Shown: piece after piece, positions 60,367 through 64,000 of the stretch
How positions within the stretch are numbered: position 1 is the stretch's first letter
Layout of the letters: each line of letters begins with the position of its first letter
NCBI RefSeq assembly: GCF_042926695.1
Contig: NZ_CP170642.1
Location: forward strand, 2,486,856 to 2,550,855
From: Lonepinella koalarum
Lineage (GTDB): Bacteria > Pseudomonadota > Gammaproteobacteria > Enterobacterales > Pasteurellaceae
Direction: 5' to 3'
Length of the DNA stretch: 64,000 bases
Program-made: the position numbers and the translations under genes
The notes under the pieces: generated by a model
Told to the model about the DNA's origin: nothing
Seen by the model: the letters and a program-made list of their open reading frames with translations, nothing else
The model's database searches: none

Positions 60367-61119
60367 ATGCATTTTGAAAGAAGAAGTCAGTGGAGCGGTG
60401 AATTAGGACGTGAAATGCACTTTAATGTGTATGGTCATGCTGGTAAGCCGGTTATCGTATTTCCATCATCAGGTGGAAATCAAAACGAGTATGGCAATTT
60501 TGGCATGATTGATGCTTGCCGTTCTTTTATTGAACGTGGCTTAATTAAATTCTATACACCAGATTCTTATGACAACGAGTCTTGGTTGGCGACATGGAAA
60601 AGTGCTCATGATATGGCATTAGCTCACAACGCCTATGATCGTTATATTGTTCATGAGCTCGTACCATTAATTCGTCATGAATCACAATGGAATGGATCCA
60701 TGATTGCTACTGGTTGTAGCATGGGAGCATTCCATGCAATTAATTTTGCCTTACGTCATCCAGATTTATTTGATACGGCTATTGCCTTGAGTGGCGTATA
60801 TGACGCTCGTTTCTTTACAGGCGATTTTGGTAGTGATCAAGCAGTGTATTTTAATTCACCGATTGATTATGTCGCAAATCAAAATGATGAGTGGTTTTTA
60901 GCACGTTATCGCCAAAATCATTATGTAGTGGCGGTCGGTCAAGGCGCTTGGGAAGAACAGCATATCGCTGATACATCACGGCTACAACAAGTTTTCAATA
61001 GCAAAGCTATTAGTGCTTGGTTTGATTTCTGGGGAAGTGATGTAGATCATGACTGGCCTTGGTGGCGAGTACAAATGCCGTTTTTCTTAGGTAAGCTAGA
61101 AGAACAAGGGGTTATTTAA
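60367..61119 (+). CDS. Alpha/beta-hydrolase esterase paired with ATP-grasp ligase
   Basis: 250 residues, putative esterase family (esterase D-like fold). Nucleophile Ser118 in ATGCSMGAFHA; catalytic His228 in SDVDHDWPWW; the Asp is probably in the region 190-205. No signal peptide, so cytoplasmic. N-terminal SQWSGELGREMHFNVYGHAGKPVIVFPSSGG forms the oxyanion strand. Being in an operon with an ATP-grasp ligase suggests removal or transfer of an acyl group on the same small molecule or peptide. Confidence 0.85.
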   Translation: MHFERRSQWSGELGREMHFNVYGHAGKPVIVFPSSGGNQNEYGNFGMIDACRSFIERGLIKFYTPDSYDNESWLATWKSAHDMALAHNAYDRYIVHELVPLIRHESQWNGSMIATGCSMGAFHAINFALRHPDLFDTAIALSGVYDARFFTGDFGSDQAVYFNSPIDYVANQNDEWFLARYRQNHYVVAVGQGAWEEQHIADTSRLQQVFNSKAISAWFDFWGSDVDHDWPWWRVQMPFFLGKLEEQGVI

Positions 61120-61182
61120 TCTGATTTAGTATTACCTTGAATTTATTGTACAAGGTTAATAAGTAGGGCATAGTAGATAAAT

Positions 61183-61206
61183 AAAAGGTATCTTTCGATA
61201 CCTTTT
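61183..61206. terminator. Bidirectional terminator between esterase gene and yidC
   Basis: 10-bp perfect stem AAAAGGTATC/GATACCTTTT with TTTC loop; U-tract in both directions for the convergent genes. Confidence 0.85.
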
Positions 61207-61225
61207 AGTTTAAATGCAGTCTTTA

Positions 61226-62836
61226 TTATTTCCGAGAATGTAATCCCTTTTTCTCCAATCCTCGGTAAATCAATTGCTGTTGAATAATGGTAATCAAATT
61301 CGATACTAACCAGTATAATACCAAGCCTGACGGGAACCATAAGAAGAAAACGGTAAAGATCACAGGCATAAAGGTCATCACTTTTTGTTGCATTGGATCT
61401 GCCACTGGGGTGGGTGACATTTTTTGTAACAGGAACATCGATGCGCCCATTAATAATGGCAAAATATAATACGGATCTTGTGCCGATAAGTCTTGAATCC
61501 AACCAAAGAATGGAGCATGGCGTAACTCTACCGCTTCCATAAATGTCCAGTATAACGCAATGAAGATTGGCATTTGTACAAGAATCGGTAAGCAACCTCC
61601 CATTGGGTTGACTTTTTCTTCTTTGTACAATTTCATCATTTCCTGACTCATACGTTGACGATCATCGCCGAAACGTTCACGCATTTCCTGCATTTTGGGT
61701 TGCAACATCCGCATTTTCGCCATGGAGGTGTATTGTGCTTTAGTGAGTGGGTATAAGATCCCTTTCACAATGATAGTAACGCACATAATTGCCACACCCC
61801 AGTTCACCACAATACTTTGAATAAAGGTTAACAATTTAAATAATGGTTTTGCAATAAACCATGCCCAACCATAGTCAACAGTTAAATCAAGGTGATTGGC
61901 GACGTCGCCCATCTTGTTTTGTAATTTAGGGCCTGTCCAAAGTTGACTTTTGATCGTATCACTTGCTCCGGCTGGAACAGTCAAGATGGGACCACGATAG
62001 CCGATAAAACCCATGCCGTTATTGGTGCTCGTGTAAAGTTGATTATCTGCATCTTGATTCGGGATCCAAGCAGACACGAAATAATGTTGTAACACCGCAA
62101 CCCAACCTGCTTTAGTATTAATCGCTAAGTTGTTTTTCCCCATATCTTCAAAACTATATTTTTTATAGTTGGTTTCAGATGAAGAATAGGCACCACCAGT
62201 ATAAGTTGGCATTGCCATACTACCTGAATTTTCCACTAAAGTGTGTTTTAACTGACCATAAGGTTGTACTTCAATCGCTGTATCACTGTTATTTTGAATT
62301 TCATAATTCACTTCAACTGCATATTCACCGCGTTTTAACACAAAGACTTTACGATAAGTTACACCATTCTGGCTAAAGATTAATGGCACTCGTAATTCAT
62401 TTTGACCATCAGCGAGTGCAAAGTTATCACCATCTACCTGATATGCTGCACGACCTGCCGCACTATCAATACCGTTTTTCCCCACTAAACCACTTTGTGC
62501 AACATAAACTTTGTTCGCATTATTTTCTAATAATACTAAACGTTGTTGGCTATTGAGTTGCGCGGCATAATCTAATAGGCTGCTTGCCACCACATCACCG
62601 CCTAACGTATCCACTTTTAAGCTAAATACGTCATTAGTTAGGGTGATAATGCGACCTTGAGTCGTTCCATCAACCATTGATGCAGATCCAGTTGAGCTGG
62701 TTGGCGTATCATTAGATACCGCAGAAACCGCGGTTTGTTGTGCCACTGGTTTAGGTGCTTTGTCAATTTCCCATTGTTGGTAAACAAGGAACGAAATAAA
62801 TAGTAGAGCAAGAGCTAATAAGCTACGATTATTCAT
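61226..62836 (-). CDS. yidC: Membrane protein insertase YidC
   Basis: 536 residues. N-terminal helix (about 5-22), large periplasmic beta-sandwich (about 60-330), and the conserved five-helix insertase core from about 345, with the cytoplasmic hairpin RMLQPKMQEMRERFGDD and MGGCLPILVQMPIF. Inserts inner-membrane proteins alone or with Sec. Overlaps yidD by 1 nt. Confidence 0.98.
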   Translation of the reverse strand: MNNRSLLALALLFISFLVYQQWEIDKAPKPVAQQTAVSAVSNDTPTSSTGSASMVDGTTQGRIITLTNDVFSLKVDTLGGDVVASSLLDYAAQLNSQQRLVLLENNANKVYVAQSGLVGKNGIDSAAGRAAYQVDGDNFALADGQNELRVPLIFSQNGVTYRKVFVLKRGEYAVEVNYEIQNNSDTAIEVQPYGQLKHTLVENSGSMAMPTYTGGAYSSSETNYKKYSFEDMGKNNLAINTKAGWVAVLQHYFVSAWIPNQDADNQLYTSTNNGMGFIGYRGPILTVPAGASDTIKSQLWTGPKLQNKMGDVANHLDLTVDYGWAWFIAKPLFKLLTFIQSIVVNWGVAIMCVTIIVKGILYPLTKAQYTSMAKMRMLQPKMQEMRERFGDDRQRMSQEMMKLYKEEKVNPMGGCLPILVQMPIFIALYWTFMEAVELRHAPFFGWIQDLSAQDPYYILPLLMGASMFLLQKMSPTPVADPMQQKVMTFMPVIFTVFFLWFPSGLVLYWLVSNLITIIQQQLIYRGLEKKGLHSRK

Positions 62837-63102
62837 CAGTTGTTCTCTTTGTGATTATTGTTATCATTTTTCGGCGGAACAGGATCGAATCCACCAGCGT
62901 TTAAAGGATGACATTTTAATATACGTTTAAGCGTAAGCCAACCACCTTTTGCAACTCCGTGCGTTTTTATTGCTTCAATACCATAACAAGAACAAGTTGG
63001 CACAAATCGACACCGTGGACCGATTAACGGACTAATTGCAATTTGATAAACACGAATTAGTTTGATGAGAACTTTTTCGCCAAACGAATGTGACGTTGCC
63101 AT
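62836..63102 (-). CDS. yidD: Membrane protein insertion efficiency factor YidD
   Basis: 88 residues, with the conserved IRVYQIAISPLIGPRCRFVPTCS and three cysteines, GWLTLKRILKCHPL. N-terminal amphipathic helix attaches to the inner membrane. The ATG at 63102 lies 46 bases inside rnpA; family alignment supports this start, so the overlap is real. Confidence 0.95.
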   Translation of the reverse strand: MATSHSFGEKVLIKLIRVYQIAISPLIGPRCRFVPTCSCYGIEAIKTHGVAKGGWLTLKRILKCHPLNAGGFDPVPPKNDNNNHKENN

Positions 63103-63425
63103 AATTTTTCTAAAATTTGGGTTAAGGTTGAATTGTCTAATTTTCCAATCCCTGCTTTTGCCACAATCACAAAATCATAATGGGGCAAATGATGTTGTAA
63201 CAAACGAAAACTTTCGCGGCATAAACGTTTAATGCGATTACGATCGTGGGCTCTTTTCAGATGTTTTTTGGCTACTGCTAAACCTAAACGTGGATGTTCT
63301 ACGTTATTTGGGCGTGCAAGAATAGTGATTTCAGGTGCAGAAGAACGGATCGGCTGTTGAAAGACGTATTTGAAATGTTCGGGAGTCAGCAAACGCAACT
63401 CCCTAGAAAAGTTTAGCTTAACCAC
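63057..63425 (-). CDS. rnpA: Ribonuclease P protein component
   Basis: 122 residues, basic. Signature KKHLKRAHDRNRIKRLCRESFR matches the RNR motif that contacts RNase P RNA. Needed for tRNA 5' processing. Starts 15 bp after rpmH and overlaps yidD. Confidence 0.96.
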   Translation of the reverse strand: MVKLNFSRELRLLTPEHFKYVFQQPIRSSAPEITILARPNNVEHPRLGLAVAKKHLKRAHDRNRIKRLCRESFRLLQHHLPHYDFVIVAKAGIGKLDNSTLTQILEKLWQRHIRLAKKFSSN

Positions 63426-63440
63426 GCTAAAGCGTAAAGA

Positions 63441-63575
63441 TTAAGCCGATAAACTTTTACGACCTTTAGCACGACGACGAGCTAAAACTTGACGGCCGTT
63501 TTTAGTTGCCATACGAGCACGGAAACCGTGAGTACGACTACGTTTTAATACAGAAGGTTGAAATGTACGTTTCAT
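63441..63575 (-). CDS. rpmH: 50S ribosomal protein L34
   Basis: 44 residues, normal length. Starts [20 protein letters not shown] and ends GRKSLSA; highly basic. Found by reading the reverse strand because it is too short for most ORF cut-offs. First gene of rpmH-rnpA-yidD-yidC. Confidence 0.98.
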
Positions 63576-64000
63576 ATTAAAATTCACCTAAATCAAAAAT
63601 AGTTATTGATCGCTTTATTCACCAATGCCGTTGCAGACGCGAACAAAACACAAATTACTTGAAAACAAAAGGTATTCAAAGTTATCTAAAAGTTAAGGAA
63701 CGAGATTTTACTCATAAAATCCTCGCTCGTCAAATTAGAATCAGCCAAATCAAGCAATTATTGATTAAAAATCTACAAATTATCTTATTTATATTTTGCA
63801 ACTACTTGATTTTTCTTTATAAAAAATCGCTAAAAAAGAGTAGGCAAATTATACGGATTTTGCTAAAAATCTCAAGTAATTTTTTTGATCCTTTTATGAA
63901 GATCTTTCAACGTTTTTATTGTAGAATTAAATAAGTTTACACCGCACTTTTCTGTTAGATTCTTAGCTTTATAACATAATTAATTGATATTAAAACAAAA
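63576..64000. other. AT-rich region upstream of rpmH, no supported gene
   Basis: 425 bp. Must hold the rpmH promoter (minus strand). It contains an imperfect hairpin GATTTTA/TAAAATC at 63704-63721, a one-mismatch DnaA-like 9-mer TTATTCACC at 63615-63623 and a USS at 63941-63949 (reverse). In related genomes dnaA lies nearby, but none is visible. A 91-codon plus-strand frame with a TTG start is judged spurious. Confidence 0.5.

Noticed and set aside
61143..61595. 150-codon minus-strand frame overlapping the end of yidC
   Set aside because: Out-of-frame reading of yidC; no ribosome site and no conserved features.
63615..63623. Possible DnaA box or origin region near rpmH
   Set aside because: A single 9-mer with one mismatch and no cluster; not evidence for oriC.
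63659..63934. 91-codon plus-strand reading frame upstream of rpmH
   Set aside because: It starts with TTG, has no ribosome site, is dominated by Lys/Ile/Phe as expected of translated AT-rich DNA and shows no family resemblance.

Overview
This window is chromosomal DNA of a Pasteurellaceae bacterium (gamma-proteobacteria, Haemophilus/Pasteurella/Aggregatibacter group; genus not resolved). The 9-mer AAGTGCGGT, the Haemophilus-type DNA uptake sequence (USS), recurs on both strands, several times in intergenic hairpins. The DNA is AT-rich. Gene neighbourhoods such as efp/epmB/oapA/oapB, yidE/ABC transporter, mreBCD and rpmH/rnpA/yidD/yidC are those of this family. No rRNA, tRNA, insertion sequence, prophage or CRISPR array was seen.

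Layout. 1-6.9 kb: mlaA, then a carA-carB locus (carbamoyl phosphate for arginine and pyrimidines) interrupted by a Fic-fold gene and a LysE/ArgO-type exporter, with tandem ArgR boxes upstream. 7-28 kb: core genes. These are cyaA, narP, oapAB, epmB and efp (EF-P and its lysine 2,3-aminomutase), perM, arfA with a terminator inside its own reading frame, hemB, tatABC, greB, ordL/potD, yidE, an SbmA/BacA-like ABC exporter, lpxH and rnr. 28.1-38.1 kb: a galacturonate catabolism island (kdgK, eda, uxaA, uxaB, uxaC, a TRAP transporter and a UxuR/ExuR-type GntR regulator) lying between rnr and rlmB, which are neighbours in E. coli. A perfect CRP site and a UxuR-like operator lie in its divergent control region.

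38.9-46.8 kb: a tight five-gene minus-strand operon: MFS transporter, OprB-like outer-membrane porin, a 1010-residue three-domain flavoprotein (OYE + FMN_bind + fumarate-reductase-like FAD domain), the flavinyltransferase ApbE, and a second MFS transporter. I read it as an uncharacterised, NADH-driven enoate (unsaturated acid) reduction system with its own import and export. It is the best candidate for a new system here. 47.2-56.0 kb: a cellobiose/beta-glucoside PTS operon with the gene order of the Streptococcus mutans cel operon, including the unexplained small membrane protein CelX, and with a duplicated 6-phospho-beta-glucosidase/EIIC pair.

56.2-64 kb: mreBCD, an uncharacterised ATP-grasp ligase plus esterase pair, and the yidC-yidD-rnpA-rpmH cluster. 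cyaA lies in the same window as the CRP-controlled sugar-acid genes, so cAMP made by CyaA would act on the site at 34.1 kb. narP and the reductase operon both point to an anaerobic lifestyle, but I found no NarP site that links them.
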